DNA of 64,000 nucleotides from Bacteroidota bacterium (GCA_025059945.1 JANXDC010000005.1:62001-126000); one strand, 5' to 3'; shown: positions 52,370 to 61,560, counted from the stretch's first letter. Made by a program: numbers and translations. Notes: a model not told the origin generated them from the letters alone.

Positions 52370-53447
52370 CGAGCTCCTTCTGCCCCTCGTCCTTTTGGGC
52401 GCGGCCTGCCGCCTGAGTCCCGCGGAGTTTCTCCCCCCCTCGGTCGGCAGGCCGGGACTTGTGACGATCGCCATGGATTCGGCGGCCTGGGCTGGCCCGC
52501 TGGGTGAGGCCGTTCGCGAAGTCTTCGGGGGCGATGTCGAAACGCTCCCGCAGCCGGAACCGTGGTTTGACCTGGCCTTTAAGGCCTTACGCGATCAGGC
52601 CGCTTTTGAGCGGCTCAAACGCGATCGGAACATCGTCTTCGTTGCGCCTCTGGACGGCCCCACCCCTGCAAGTGCCTTTATAAGAGCGCGCCTGGACTCG
52701 GCCGTGCAGGCTTACGTGCGGGCCGGCAATCCTCTGAGCGTGAGCCGCCAAAACCTATGGGCCCAGGATCAGCAGGTGCTCTACCTGACGGCGGCCGGCG
52801 AGCAGGATCTGATCCGGTTTGTGCGCGAAAAGGCCCCAGAACTGCGCGCGCTCTTTGACCGCGTCGAGCGCACCCGGACTGAACAGGATCTTTTCCGCAG
52901 AGCTGAACAAGTAGCCTTGGCCGATAGCCTGCTGAGGCGCCACGGCTGGCGCGTGCGCATCCAACACGATTACCTGATCGCCAAAGACACGGCGAACTTC
53001 GTCTGGGTCCGACGCCTGCTTCCCGATAACCAGCGGTGGTTTTTCGTCTGGTGGCGTGATCGCGCCCGGCCCGATCAGATCACGCCGGCCTGGATCCTGC
53101 GCGTGCGCGACAGCCTCACGCAGCGTCACCTGCGGGGCAAATACGAGGACAGCTACGTCACGCTTGAGCGCCGCCGGCCTGTGCAACAGGCCGTGATCAA
53201 CTTTCATGGCCGCTTCGCCTACGAAAGCCGGGGCCTTTGGCGCATGACCGGCGACGCCATGGGCGGCCCCTTTGTGAACATCACGTTCTTTGACCCCGGA
53301 CAGCAGCGCATCTACATGCTCGACGGCTCGGTCTTCGCCCCGCGCTACGATAAGCGGGAGTTTCTGCGCCAAATGGAGGCCATCCTATACACGTTTCGCA
53401 CCCAAGCGGAGCTAAACTCGGCATCTAAACGGGAGCCCGGCTCATGA
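52359..53447 (+). CDS. DUF4837 family lipoprotein
   Basis: A 362-residue lipoprotein. Its signal peptide ends in VLLGAAC (Cys 18). The mature protein has the DUF4837 pattern: a domain starting [20 protein letters not shown], then [20 protein letters not shown], followed by a duplicated C-terminal half with [13 protein letters not shown] and [19 protein letters not shown]. It should sit in the outer or inner membrane; its function is not known. The start overlaps trpA by eleven bases and its stop overlaps hisG by four, so it is inside the tryptophan transcript, a placement without obvious reason. Confidence 0.75.
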   Translation: MPRSELLLPLVLLGAACRLSPAEFLPPSVGRPGLVTIAMDSAAWAGPLGEAVREVFGGDVETLPQPEPWFDLAFKALRDQAAFERLKRDRNIVFVAPLDGPTPASAFIRARLDSAVQAYVRAGNPLSVSRQNLWAQDQQVLYLTAAGEQDLIRFVREKAPELRALFDRVERTRTEQDLFRRAEQVALADSLLRRHGWRVRIQHDYLIAKDTANFVWVRRLLPDNQRWFFVWWRDRARPDQITPAWILRVRDSLTQRHLRGKYEDSYVTLERRRPVQQAVINFHGRFAYESRGLWRMTGDAMGGPFVNITFFDPGQQRIYMLDGSVFAPRYDKREFLRQMEAILYTFRTQAELNSASKREPGS

Positions 53448-54370
53448 GCAGCACCCAAACAGCGATGCAGCGTTTTCTGGCCGTGGAGCCCAACGGCGCT
53501 CCAAAGCTTCGGCTCGGCCTTCCCAAGGGCAGCTTACAACAAGCCACCTTGACGCTGCTGGCCAAAGCGGGTTTCGGATTTTATGTGCAGGAGCGCTCCT
53601 ACTTCCCCGTATCCGAAGACGAGGAGATCACGGCCATGCTCGTGCGGGCCCAAGAGATGGCCCGCTACGTCTCCCTAGGGCTCTTCGACGCCGGCTTTAC
53701 AGGCAAAGACTGGGTCCTAGAGACCGGCGCCGACGTGGTGGTCGTAGCCGACCTCATCTATTCTAAAACGAGCTTCCGGCCTGTGCGCTGGGTTCTGGCC
53801 GTGCCTGAGGATTCTCCGATCCAAAGCGTCCACAACCTGCAGGGCAAACGCATCGCTACGGAGGTGGTCAACATCACGCGCAGGTGGCTTGCCGAACGCG
53901 GCATCGAGGCGGAAGTGGAGTTCTCTTGGGGCGCTACGGAGGTAAAGGCCCCGTATTTGGCCGATGCCATCGTGGAGGTGACGGAGACCGGCACCTCCCT
54001 CAAGGCCAACAAGCTCCGCATCGTGGACGTGGTGCTGGAATCCAATACGCAACTTATCGCCAGCCACTTCGCCTGGGCCGATCCCTGGAAGCGGCAGAAG
54101 ATCGAAAACCTAGCCCTCCTGGTCCAGGGCGCCATTTTAGCCGAGGGCAAAGTGGGGCTGAAGCTCAACTGCCGACGCGAAGACGTTCCCCAAATCGTCT
54201 CCATTTTGCCCTCCCTGCGCAACCCCACAATCGCGGACTTGGCCCTGCCCGGCTGGGTGGCCGTAGAGACGATCATAGACGAGGCGCTTGTGCGTCAGCT
54301 CATTCCGGAACTGAAACGCCGGGGCGCAGAGGGGATCATCGAATATCCGCTCAACAAGATCATCCCCTAA
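53444..54370 (+). CDS. hisG: ATP phosphoribosyltransferase, long form (HisG)
   Basis: A 308-residue first enzyme of histidine synthesis, joining ATP and PRPP. The N-terminal [18 protein letters not shown] is diagnostic. [20 protein letters not shown] and the PRPP-binding [20 protein letters not shown] follow. The C-terminal 75 residues ([20 protein letters not shown]) are the regulatory domain, so this is the long homohexameric form that needs no HisZ. Other his genes are not in the window. It is joined to the DUF4837 gene by an ATGA overlap, implying expression from the tryptophan promoter. Confidence 0.95.
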   Translation: MSSTQTAMQRFLAVEPNGAPKLRLGLPKGSLQQATLTLLAKAGFGFYVQERSYFPVSEDEEITAMLVRAQEMARYVSLGLFDAGFTGKDWVLETGADVVVVADLIYSKTSFRPVRWVLAVPEDSPIQSVHNLQGKRIATEVVNITRRWLAERGIEAEVEFSWGATEVKAPYLADAIVEVTETGTSLKANKLRIVDVVLESNTQLIASHFAWADPWKRQKIENLALLVQGAILAEGKVGLKLNCRREDVPQIVSILPSLRNPTIADLALPGWVAVETIIDEALVRQLIPELKRRGAEGIIEYPLNKIIP

Positions 54371-54372
54371 GC

Positions 54373-54404
54373 TTGCCGGCTGCCGTTAGCATGCGCCATC
54401 TTTG
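54373..54404 (+). promoter_or_regulatory. Promoter of the zinc-ribbon gene
   Basis: TTG (54373-54375), 21 bases, then CATCTTTG (54397-54404), one mismatch to TAnnTTTG. It lies directly after the hisG stop and 24 bases before the next ATG, so a new transcript starts here. Confidence 0.5.
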
Positions 54405-54428
54405 CCTTGGTCAAACGAGGAGGTGCAG

Positions 54429-54677
54429 ATGCCGCTGCTGCTCTGCCCCAACTGCCAGACCGGAATGCAAGAGGTGGTCCGCAACGGGGTGCTGATCGAC
54501 GTCTGCCCCCAATGCCGCGGGGTGTGGCTGGACCGCGGGGAGCTGGAGAAACTGCTCGGCGCGGCCCGGGAGCTCGATCGAGAGTATGAGCGGGAATACG
54601 AGCGCTTCTACAAGGGGCACCCCCCGTACCCGCAGAAGCGCAAAAAGTGGTCGGATCTATTCGACATCTTCGACTGA
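54429..54677 (+). CDS. TFIIB-type zinc-ribbon small protein
   Basis: An 82-residue protein with the zf-TFIIB pattern of bacterial zinc-ribbon proteins: LLCPNCQTGMQEVVRNGVLI and DVCPQCRGVWLDRGELEKLL, giving four Cys in two CxxC knuckles and the GVWLDRGELE tail. It probably binds zinc; no function is known for the family. The rest is a charged helix. AGGAGG (54418-54423) lies five bases before the ATG, one of the clearest ribosome binding sites in the window. It is followed five bases later by the AtuA-related gene. Confidence 0.85.
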   Translation: MPLLLCPNCQTGMQEVVRNGVLIDVCPQCRGVWLDRGELEKLLGAARELDREYEREYERFYKGHPPYPQKRKKWSDLFDIFD

Positions 54678-54682
54678 AGACC

Positions 54683-55015
54683 ATGGCTCGGGTGCGGCTG
54701 TGGGATCTGGCCATCGCTCGCTCCGGCGACAAAGGAGATGCCGTTAACATCGGCGTTATAGCCAGAAAGCCGGAATACTATCCCTTGCTTTTAGAGACGC
54801 TCACCGCCGAGCGCGTGCGTGCGCACTTTGCGGGCATCTGCTTGGGACCGGTGGAGCGTTACGAACTACCCAACTTGCACGCGCTCAACTTCGTTTTGCA
54901 CCGCGCCCTGGGCGGTGGGGGCACGGTCTCCCTTAAGCTTGACGCCCAGGGGAAGACCTACGCCTCGGCTTTGTTGCGGATGGAGCTAGACGTGCCAGAG
55001 GAGCTGTTGCCTTAA
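54683..55015 (+). CDS. AtuA-related ferredoxin-fold protein
   Basis: A 110-residue protein with the sequence of the small AtuA C-terminal-like family: AIARSGDKGDAVNIGVIARK near the N-terminus, then RYELPNLHALNFVLHRALGG and SLKLDAQGKTYASALLRME. In other bacteria this domain is the C-terminal part of AtuA, a protein for acyclic terpene use, or a separate small protein beside acyl-CoA genes. Those partners are missing here. I chose ATG 54683, right after the zinc-ribbon stop; upstream in-frame sequence lies inside that gene. Confidence 0.8.
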   Translation: MARVRLWDLAIARSGDKGDAVNIGVIARKPEYYPLLLETLTAERVRAHFAGICLGPVERYELPNLHALNFVLHRALGGGGTVSLKLDAQGKTYASALLRMELDVPEELLP

Positions 55016-55113
55016 CCGAGCGCACCGGCTCGGCTATAGACCCCTCCTCTTGTAGCTTTTTGGGAAGGCGCAACTCGGATCTACCCGCTATTGTTGCCCT
55101 GCTAAAGCCCCAG

Positions 55114-55202
55114 CGGAGAGGGAGGGATTCGAACCCTCGAGACCCCGGAAGGGGTCTAGCGGTTTTCGAGACCGCCCCGTTCAACCGCTCCGGCACCTCT
55201 CC
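55114..55202 (-). tRNA. tRNA-Ser (anticodon CGA)
   Basis: On the minus strand the acceptor GGAGAGG (55202-55196) pairs with CCTCTCC (55121-55115), discriminator G. The anticodon stem GCGGT/ACCGC encloses CTCGAAA, so the anticodon is CGA (55168-55166). A long variable arm (AGACCCCTTCCGGGGTCT) shows class II. The T-arm is GAGGGTTCGAATCCCTC. CCA is not encoded. Confidence 0.95.
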
Positions 55203-55207
55203 GGGCG

Positions 55208-55239
55208 CGAAGATACGCCTGCCGGGCTAGCGGTCGCAA
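55208..55239 (-). promoter_or_regulatory. Promoter of tRNA-Ser
   Basis: On the minus strand TTG (55239-55237), 21 bases, then TATCTTCG (55215-55208), five bases before the tRNA start. Confidence 0.55.
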
Positions 55240-55244
55240 CGGCT

Positions 55245-56213
55245 TTAGTCCAGGGAAACGCGGCTGCGTTCTGCCGCCTGACGCAGTGCCTGGTACTGGG
55301 CTGGGGTCAAGTCCGCCACGAAGAAATGCAGCGGATTTAAAGGCCGCCCGAAGCGGCGCACCTCATAGTGCAGATGCGGACCCGTGGAGAGCCCCGTGTT
55401 CCCGATGTAGCCGATCACCTCTCCCCGCTTGACCTTGCGCCCAGGCCGCATCCCCGGAGCGAAGGCTCGTAGGTGTCCGTACAGGCTCGTATACCCAAAG
55501 CCGTGCTCGATGACGATGTGATTGCCATAGCCTCCGCCGGACTCGAGCTTCTGGATCACCCCATCCCCGGTGGCGTACACCGGTGTGCCGGGCGGAGCGA
55601 TAAAATCCACGCCTTCGTGATCCCGCACGATGCGCAAGATGGGGTGCAGACGCTGCCCGAAGCCGCTGATCAGCCGCCCTTGTACGGGCAGAATGGCCGG
55701 AAGCGCGGACAGCAGCTTTTCCCGCTCCCGCAGTAGCCGATCCAGCTCCCCAAAGCTGGCCTGTTGGAGCTGGATCTGCCGCTCTAAACGATCCAGCTGC
55801 TCCACCAACCGTTCTAAAGCAGCGGCCGCAGGGGTGGAGAAGCCCTCCAAAGAGCGATACGCATCGGCGCCGCCCACGGCCACCTGACGTTCCGCTGGAT
55901 CCAGCGGCCTGGCTCCGAGCAGCAAACGGTACAGCTCCTCATCGCGGCGGACTAGCCGCTCCAAACGCGCCTGCAGGGCCTGAATCCGATGCTGGGTTCG
56001 CTCCACCTCCTGCCGCAGAGCCTCGTTCTCCGCACGCAAAGCCGTCTCAGCCGGCGTGCCCAGAACGGGGCTCAACAGCCAAAGCCCAAGAAGGCTCAAA
56101 GCGACGCCCGAGAAAAACACGAAGAGCAGAACCCCGTAACGACGACCCCAAGAGGGGCGGGCTTCGACGAAGGCGCAGGCTCCTTCGTCGTAGACGAACA
56201 GCCGTCTACCCAT
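55245..56213 (-). CDS. Membrane-anchored M23 metallopeptidase
   Basis: A 322-residue protein with one membrane helix (VLLFVFFSGVALSLLGLWLL, about residues 28-47), a coiled coil (about 60-170) and a C-terminal M23 domain. The zinc ligands are intact: His and Asp in DHEGVDFIAPPGTPV near 197-211 and HxH in GPHLHYEVRRFG near 279-290. It is thus a probable peptidoglycan endopeptidase, unlike the inactive EnvC-like protein at 27278. It is divergent from the Omp85 gene. The ATG at 56213 follows no strong Shine-Dalgarno. Confidence 0.92.
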   Translation of the reverse strand: MGRRLFVYDEGACAFVEARPSWGRRYGVLLFVFFSGVALSLLGLWLLSPVLGTPAETALRAENEALRQEVERTQHRIQALQARLERLVRRDEELYRLLLGARPLDPAERQVAVGGADAYRSLEGFSTPAAAALERLVEQLDRLERQIQLQQASFGELDRLLREREKLLSALPAILPVQGRLISGFGQRLHPILRIVRDHEGVDFIAPPGTPVYATGDGVIQKLESGGGYGNHIVIEHGFGYTSLYGHLRAFAPGMRPGRKVKRGEVIGYIGNTGLSTGPHLHYEVRRFGRPLNPLHFFVADLTPAQYQALRQAAERSRVSLD

Positions 56214-56374
56214 ACCCTTCTCCTTACCGATTGGTGCACCCCCGCTGGAGACAAGGCGCGCAAGTCACCTGCGGACAGGGATGCATTCGCACCTCGACTC
56301 CATGCAAGCCGACAGAAAATAGGCCGTAGCCGAAGGGGATGTCAAGCTGGCCCCTGCCGGCCTTACCTCCGACC

Positions 56375-56400
56375 GGCCGATTGGGTTTCTCCCATCGGCC
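56375..56400. other. Inverted repeat in the M23/Omp85 intergenic region
   Basis: GGCCGATTGGG (56375-56385) pairs with CCCATCGGCC (56391-56400) as ten pairs with one bulged T and a five-base loop. It lies in a 220-base gap between two divergent genes, ten bases before a TATTTTTC element. It is not followed by a U-tract immediately, so it is not a standard terminator. An operator is possible; nothing else shows its role. Confidence 0.35.
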
Positions 56401-56434
56401 CGGCGACCGTATTTTTCTTCCCCAAAGCGAACAG

Positions 56435-58762
56435 ATGCGCGTCCGCATGCGAGGCTGGTGGTGGCTCTGGATAGGACTCGGATTCGGAGGAACGGGCTGG
56501 GCAATGGCCCAGCCAGCACGCCCGCCCTTAGTGCGCGAGGTGCAGCTGGAGGGCAATCGGACCTTTGCCGATGAAGAGCTATTGCTTCTGCTGCAAACAC
56601 GCCCTAACCGAAGGCTGCTTGACTTTCTACCCTGGCCCCGACTGCCGATATGGCTCTGGATGTACGAACTGGGTCAAAATCGTCGTCTGCCCCCCTTCTT
56701 GCGCCGGGTGCTTCTGCAGAGTGGTGAGCCCCCCCAACTGTTGGACACGGCCCGGGTCTCGGCCGACCGGAGAACCCTGGAGCGCTTCTACCGGCGCCGT
56801 GGCTTCCGCTCCGTACAAGTGGATACCCAGTTCGTATACCGGATAGGCGACCCCAGCCAGGTCACGGTGCGCTTCCGCATCCGGGAGGGGCCGCGCACGA
56901 CCTGGTCGGATGTGCGCATCGCGGGCGCTCCCCCGGAACTGGAGACCCTGCTGCGCCGACCGCGCGGCCCTCTAAGGCCGGGTAAACCCTTAGACGAACT
57001 GCTGTTGGTTGAGGAGCGGGACCGAATTCTAAACTGGCTGCACGATCACGGATACGCGGCGGCCAATCTAGACAGCATCCGCGCCTACGTGACCGTCGAT
57101 CCCCGGCGCGCTGAGGCGCGCCTGGAGCTTTCCATTCGAACCGGACCGCGCTTCCGCATCGGCGACGTGAGCGCATTCGTCGAAGGACCCCTTCCCCAGA
57201 GCCCCGCTCGCACCGATTCCCTGCGCTTGCCCGCCGACAAAAGCCCGGATGGACAAGCCCACTGGATGCGGGCGCACCTGAACGGGGAACCTTTTCTAGA
57301 ACCCGGTGGCATCTGGCGGCAGCTCAAGTTCCAACCGGGGGAGTGGTACAACCGCTCCCGTCTGTTGGCGACCAAGCAGCAGCTGGCGAATCTGCCTCTG
57401 GTGGGGTTCGCTGACCTGACCGTGGCGCGCCCGACAACGAGGGAACAAACCCATCTACCGGTCCGGCTTGAGGTGCGCACCCTGCCTCGGCATCAGCTTG
57501 ACGTGCAGGGTGATTTCATCAGCCGCGAGGGGATTGGTTTTAGCTCCGGTATTGGGTATCAGAACGCGAACTTGCTCGGAGAGGGAGAGCAGTTGGGCCT
57601 GCGTCTAAGCGGAAGCTTAGAATCCTCTGTGGCCTCTGGGCCTGCGCTGCGCCGCTTTGGATTCTTCGATCGTCTGCAGGCCGAAGCCCAAATCCGCTTT
57701 GAGCTGCCGTATTTGGCCTTTCCGCTTCAGCGCTGGGATGCCCAGGAGCTCCTAAGCAGCCGCATGGCCCTGGAGCTCTCCGGCGTGCTGGCCCAGCAAC
57801 GCGAATATCGGATCTGGCCTCGGTGGACAATTCGCTACCGGGCCAACTTGCAGCACGACTGGGTCCGCTCGAGCCAATTTGATCTGCTGGAGCTGCTCTG
57901 GTCGGACGTGGACACGCTGCGCGGCTTTCGGCAGGCTTTCCTGCTAGGCTTGGACACGCTGGCCGGGGTGCCGGTGCTGGAAAGCTACCGGCCCTACGTG
58001 AACTCCGTGACCCGTTGGACGTACCGCTGGATCACGGCCAACCTGCTTACGCGTCGGACCGGCGTTTACCTGGAGGCCCTAGCCGAGCTAGGGGGTATAG
58101 CACCCTGGATTCTGGACCTCTGGGCCTACACACCAGGGATCCTGGAGGGCTCTCTGCCTAGCGTGGGCCGGGCCCGTCGGCTGAGTTATAGCCTTTATGC
58201 CAAACTGCAATTGGACGCGCGGCGCTATTACGCGATCTCAGAACGCGCCACCTGGGGATGGAAGCTCCTGGTGGGCGCGGGTCTGCCCTTCGGAGCACAA
58301 CCCACGCTGCCTTTTGAGAGCCGCTTTTTCGGCGGCGGGCCCACGAGCGTGCGCGGCTGGGAATTCCGCCAACTCGGGCCCGGCCGACTTCGGGACAAAA
58401 GCCTACAGGCCACCGGAGCAGACATAAAACTGGAGGCGAGCCTGGAGTGGCGCACCGAGCTGTTGCGCAACTTCTTGGCCGCGAACTGGAACGCGGCCTT
58501 CTTCTCCGATGCGGGCAACGTCTGGTACGGCCCCCGCAACCCTGGGCCCGAGGCGGGCCGCTTTCGGTTTCCCGAATCGCTGGGTCAGCTGGCCTGGGGG
58601 GCCGGCTTGGGGCTTCGACTGGACTGGACTTTCGTGGTCTTCCGCGCTGACTGGGCCGTGCGGCTCTACGATCCCGCTATAGGAAGAGGCTGGCTGCCCT
58701 CTCGACCTGGCCAACGGGGCTTGTGGTGGACGCTGCACGTAGGCCTGGGGCAGGCCTTTTAG
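56435..58762 (+). CDS. Omp85-family outer-membrane protein (POTRA plus barrel)
   Basis: A 775-residue protein with a Trp-rich signal peptide (GWWWLWIGLGFGG, cleavage near AMA-QPA). Two or more POTRA domains follow (VREVQLEGNRTFADEELLLL, RTLERFYRRRGFRSVQVDTQF, KPLDELLLVEERDRILNWLH). The last 400 residues form a beta-barrel: FGGGPTSVRGWEFRQLGPG is the conserved Omp85 lid-lock type motif, and the chain ends in a C-terminal Phe (VGLGQAF). It could be BamA or a TamA-like relative; POTRA count is not certain. Its position beside a peptidase does not help to decide. Confidence 0.8.
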   Translation: MRVRMRGWWWLWIGLGFGGTGWAMAQPARPPLVREVQLEGNRTFADEELLLLLQTRPNRRLLDFLPWPRLPIWLWMYELGQNRRLPPFLRRVLLQSGEPPQLLDTARVSADRRTLERFYRRRGFRSVQVDTQFVYRIGDPSQVTVRFRIREGPRTTWSDVRIAGAPPELETLLRRPRGPLRPGKPLDELLLVEERDRILNWLHDHGYAAANLDSIRAYVTVDPRRAEARLELSIRTGPRFRIGDVSAFVEGPLPQSPARTDSLRLPADKSPDGQAHWMRAHLNGEPFLEPGGIWRQLKFQPGEWYNRSRLLATKQQLANLPLVGFADLTVARPTTREQTHLPVRLEVRTLPRHQLDVQGDFISREGIGFSSGIGYQNANLLGEGEQLGLRLSGSLESSVASGPALRRFGFFDRLQAEAQIRFELPYLAFPLQRWDAQELLSSRMALELSGVLAQQREYRIWPRWTIRYRANLQHDWVRSSQFDLLELLWSDVDTLRGFRQAFLLGLDTLAGVPVLESYRPYVNSVTRWTYRWITANLLTRRTGVYLEALAELGGIAPWILDLWAYTPGILEGSLPSVGRARRLSYSLYAKLQLDARRYYAISERATWGWKLLVGAGLPFGAQPTLPFESRFFGGGPTSVRGWEFRQLGPGRLRDKSLQATGADIKLEASLEWRTELLRNFLAANWNAAFFSDAGNVWYGPRNPGPEAGRFRFPESLGQLAWGAGLGLRLDWTFVVFRADWAVRLYDPAIGRGWLPSRPGQRGLWWTLHVGLGQAF

Positions 58763-58775
58763 CAATAAACCCTCC

Positions 58776-58783
58776 TAACTTTG
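58776..58783 (+). promoter_or_regulatory. -7 element upstream of the cNMP-binding gene
   Basis: TAACTTTG (58776-58783) matches TAnnTTTG exactly and lies 14 bases before the ATG at 58798, which implies a very short leader. A TTG at the proper spacing is not visible. Confidence 0.4.
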
Positions 58784-58797
58784 CGCAGGGAGTCCCC

Positions 58798-59382
58798 ATG
58801 CAAACACGCCTCCTATGGCATCGCCTGAGCAGCTGGGTTCGCCCCCAGGACCCCTCTGAGATCGCAGAGGCCCTCGGTGCGCTCCAACGCACCCGCGTCC
58901 TACGTCACCTCACCGAAGCAGAACGAAGAGAACTGGCCTACGCTGGACACTTCCGACGCTTCAGCCCCCAAGAGGTGATCCACTATCAGGGCGACCCCGG
59001 CCTGGGGCTGTATCTGATCACCCGAGGGGTCGTGGAGCTGCTGGTGCAAACCCCAGTGGGTATGCAAGACGTAGCCACGCTCGGGGTGGGGCAGTTTTTC
59101 GGAGAGCTTACGCTCTTTGGACCCTACCGGCGTCTTTTCACGGCCGTGGCCGCCGAAGAGGTGCACGCGCTCTGCCTGTTCCGGCCTGATCTAGAGGCCC
59201 TGCGCAGCCGCCAGCCGGCATTAGCGGCCAAACTCTACGCGGGCTTAGCGGAACATCTGGCGGCCCAGCTCGTGCTCTTGCTACAGGGGCTACAAGAAAC
59301 CCAGGGGACCCTTTCCGCCCTGCAAACGCTCTTACGGGTCTGGATGGATGCGGACGCCTATGGAGAGGGAATGGATCGTTGA
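58798..59382 (+). CDS. Cyclic nucleotide-binding domain protein without DNA-binding domain
   Basis: A 194-residue protein with one cNMP-binding beta-roll (about residues 30-145): LAYAGHFRRFSPQEVIHYQG, LGLYLITRGVVELLV and GQFFGELTLFGPYRRLFTA, the last being the phosphate-binding cassette. The Arg that contacts cyclic phosphate in CAP is in the cassette (YRRLFT). The C-terminal 45 residues are helical and no helix-turn-helix is seen, unlike Crp/Fnr regulators. It may be a small-molecule sensor acting on a partner. It overlaps rlmD by 23 bases. Confidence 0.85.
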   Translation: MQTRLLWHRLSSWVRPQDPSEIAEALGALQRTRVLRHLTEAERRELAYAGHFRRFSPQEVIHYQGDPGLGLYLITRGVVELLVQTPVGMQDVATLGVGQFFGELTLFGPYRRLFTAVAAEEVHALCLFRPDLEALRSRQPALAAKLYAGLAEHLAAQLVLLLQGLQETQGTLSALQTLLRVWMDADAYGEGMDR

Positions 59383-60757
59383 GATCGAAAAGCCGGCCTT
59401 TGAGGGCAAGGGCTTAGGGCGAATCGACGGCCGGATCATCTTCGTGCCCCGCGCCGTGCCCGGGGATCGGCTTCGGGTGCGCCCCGTCAAGATCAAATCC
59501 CAGTACGCCGAGGCCGTAACGCTTGAGGTCCTGCGCTCCTCGCCGGACCGCGTTGAAGCCCCCTGCCGGCACTTCGGCCTCTGCGGGGGTTGCTCTTGGC
59601 AACACGTGCGCTATGAGGCCCAGTTGGCCTACAAACGGGAGCTTGTACGCGAGCTCTTTGTGTACCTCGGCAACCTAGACGGCTTGCCCGAGGTGCGCCC
59701 CGTAATTGGAGCCGATCCGATATTCGGCTACCGCAACAAATTGGAGTTCTCCTTTTCCCCGCGAAGGTGGCTATCAGCCGAGGAGATCGCCACCGGAGAG
59801 CCTCTGGACAAGGGCTTTGCGCTGGGCTTTCACCTGCCCGGCCGCTACGACCGAGTCTTGCACCTGGAGCGCTGCTGGCTAGCTCCGGAGCTAGGCAACC
59901 GGCTGCTTGCGGCCATCGGCCAGTACGTGCGCACTCAAGGCTGGAGCGTCTACGACCCGCACCGACAGAGGGGCTACCTACGCCACCTTGTGCTGCGCTT
60001 CGGCGTGCGCACCCATCAGGTGCTCGTCAACCTTGTTACGCACACCGATGAGCCCGAGCGCATGCAGGCCCTATCCGGATGGCTCCAGGAGACCTTCCCG
60101 GAGGTGAGCACGTTCGTCAACAACATCACGAGCCGTCCGGCGCAAGTGGCCGTAGGGGAACAGGAGCGCGTCTACCTGGGTCCGGGATATATCGAAGAGC
60201 AACTTGGGCCCTTCCGGTTTCGCATCGCGGCCAACACCTTCTTTCAGCCCAACACGCACCAGGCCGAGCGACTCTATGAGGTCGTGCGCGAGCTGGCCGA
60301 GCTTCGGCCCACAGATCGGCTCTTCGACCTGTACTGCGGCGCGGGTACGATCGGCATCTACTTAAGCCCGTGGGTGCGCGAGGTAGTGGGCATCGAACAG
60401 GTGCCCGTGGCTGTCGAAAACGCGCGCCAGAACGCGCTCCTTAACGGGGTGCGCAACGCCACCTTTTACTGCGGGGACGTACGCCAAATGCCCTGGCCTG
60501 AGCTCATGGCCGCTCACGGAGCCCCGGACGTGGTCGTGCTCGATCCCCCCCGATCCGGCCTGCACCCCGACGTGGTGCGCCTGTTGCTAGAGCTGGGCCC
60601 GGAGCGCATCGTGTACGTAAGCTGCAACCCGGCCACGCAAGCACGGGACCTTAAAGGGCTCATCACGCGCTATCGGATAGAGGCCATTCAGCCCGTAGAC
60701 CTGTTTCCGCACACGTATCACATCGAAACCGTGGTTCGGCTCACGCGCCAGCCGTGA
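59360..60757 (+). CDS. rlmD: 23S rRNA (uracil-5-)-methyltransferase RlmD
   Basis: A 465-residue RumA/RlmD-family enzyme for m5U in 23S rRNA. An N-terminal TRAM domain (IEKPAFEGKGLGRIDG) is followed by an Fe-S site with CRHFGLCGGC and later Cys. SAM motif LFDLYCGAGTIGIYL lies near residue 320. The DPPRSGLH and catalytic VSCNPATQARDL motifs near 405-430 are intact. The exact target could also be tRNA (TrmA-like), but the Fe-S Cys set favours RlmD. The start ATG at 59360 is preferred; 59348 is possible. Confidence 0.9.
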   Translation: MEREWIVEIEKPAFEGKGLGRIDGRIIFVPRAVPGDRLRVRPVKIKSQYAEAVTLEVLRSSPDRVEAPCRHFGLCGGCSWQHVRYEAQLAYKRELVRELFVYLGNLDGLPEVRPVIGADPIFGYRNKLEFSFSPRRWLSAEEIATGEPLDKGFALGFHLPGRYDRVLHLERCWLAPELGNRLLAAIGQYVRTQGWSVYDPHRQRGYLRHLVLRFGVRTHQVLVNLVTHTDEPERMQALSGWLQETFPEVSTFVNNITSRPAQVAVGEQERVYLGPGYIEEQLGPFRFRIAANTFFQPNTHQAERLYEVVRELAELRPTDRLFDLYCGAGTIGIYLSPWVREVVGIEQVPVAVENARQNALLNGVRNATFYCGDVRQMPWPELMAAHGAPDVVVLDPPRSGLHPDVVRLLLELGPERIVYVSCNPATQARDLKGLITRYRIEAIQPVDLFPHTYHIETVVRLTRQP

Positions 60758-61560
60758 AACCTGAGCTGCGCCCCACCTGGAAGCCCCGCAAGCGCTGGGG
60801 GCAGCATTTTCTGCGCGATTTGCACGCGGCCCGTCACATCGCCGCCTTAACGGAAGCCGGTCCGGCGGACTGGGTGATCGAAATCGGCCCCGGAACAGGT
60901 TCGCTTACGGTTTGGCTTCTGGAGCGCACCCCACACGTGACGGCCCTGGAAATCGACCCCCAAGCCGTGACGCAGCTGCGCCGGCGGCTTCCGGAGCTCG
61001 ACGTGCGCCAAGCGGACGTGCGGGATCTGAACTGGCCGGCCCTGCTTGAGGAGCGCCCGCAACGACCCATTCTCTGCGGCAACCTCCCCTACTACCTGGG
61101 CTCCTGGATCGTGCGCATGGCGCTGGAGAACCGAAACCGGCTGCGCGCAGCCGTTTTCACCCTGCAACGCGAGGTGGCCGAACGCCTTACCGCCTCCGCC
61201 GGCACGAAGGCCTACGGGAGCTTGAGTGTGCTGGCGCAGCTTTGGAGCCGACCGGAGCTCTGCCTTCGACTGCCTCCGGGGGCCTTCTATCCCCCTCCGA
61301 AGGTGGAAAGCGCCGTCGTGCGTCTTGTCTTCGACCGGCCCGAGCTCCCCGTGCGGGACGCCTTCGTAGAGCAGCTGGTGCGCGCGGCCTTCGCCAGGCG
61401 ACGCAAGACGTTGCGCAACAACCTGCGCTCGCTACCGTTGCCGGAGAAGCTGCTCCTGCGCTACGGGAACAGGCGCGCCGAGGAGCTTTCGCCGGAGGTC
61501 TTCGTGGAACTAGCCCAAGCCTATGAGGTCGCAAGCCGGCAGACGGGTCCCTCCCCCTAA
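60754..61560 (+). CDS. rsmA: 16S rRNA dimethyladenosine transferase RsmA (KsgA)
   Basis: A 268-residue methyltransferase that dimethylates two adjacent adenosines in helix 45 of 16S rRNA. The N-terminal PRKRWGQHFLRD, SAM site VIEIGPGTGSLTVWLL, and catalytic NLPYYLGSWIV (the NLPY motif) near residue 109 are present. The C-terminal RRKTLRNNLRSL is typical. The start is a GTG at 60754 that overlaps the rlmD stop in a GTGA junction. It converges with the symporter gene and shares four bases with it. Confidence 0.95.
   Translation: MKPELRPTWKPRKRWGQHFLRDLHAARHIAALTEAGPADWVIEIGPGTGSLTVWLLERTPHVTALEIDPQAVTQLRRRLPELDVRQADVRDLNWPALLEERPQRPILCGNLPYYLGSWIVRMALENRNRLRAAVFTLQREVAERLTASAGTKAYGSLSVLAQLWSRPELCLRLPPGAFYPPPKVESAVVRLVFDRPELPVRDAFVEQLVRAAFARRRKTLRNNLRSLPLPEKLLLRYGNRRAEELSPEVFVELAQAYEVASRQTGPSP

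Noticed and set aside
55016-55113. A GC-rich hairpin CCGAGC/GCTCGG after the AtuA-related gene as a terminator.
   Set aside because: It has no U-tract on either strand, so intrinsic termination is not supported.
56450-56475. A 15-base match between the Trp codon run of the trp leader and the signal peptide of the Omp85 gene (WWWLW in both).
   Set aside because: The Omp85 case lies inside a long gene in a Trp-rich signal peptide, with no downstream alternative hairpins; coincidence is more likely than attenuation.
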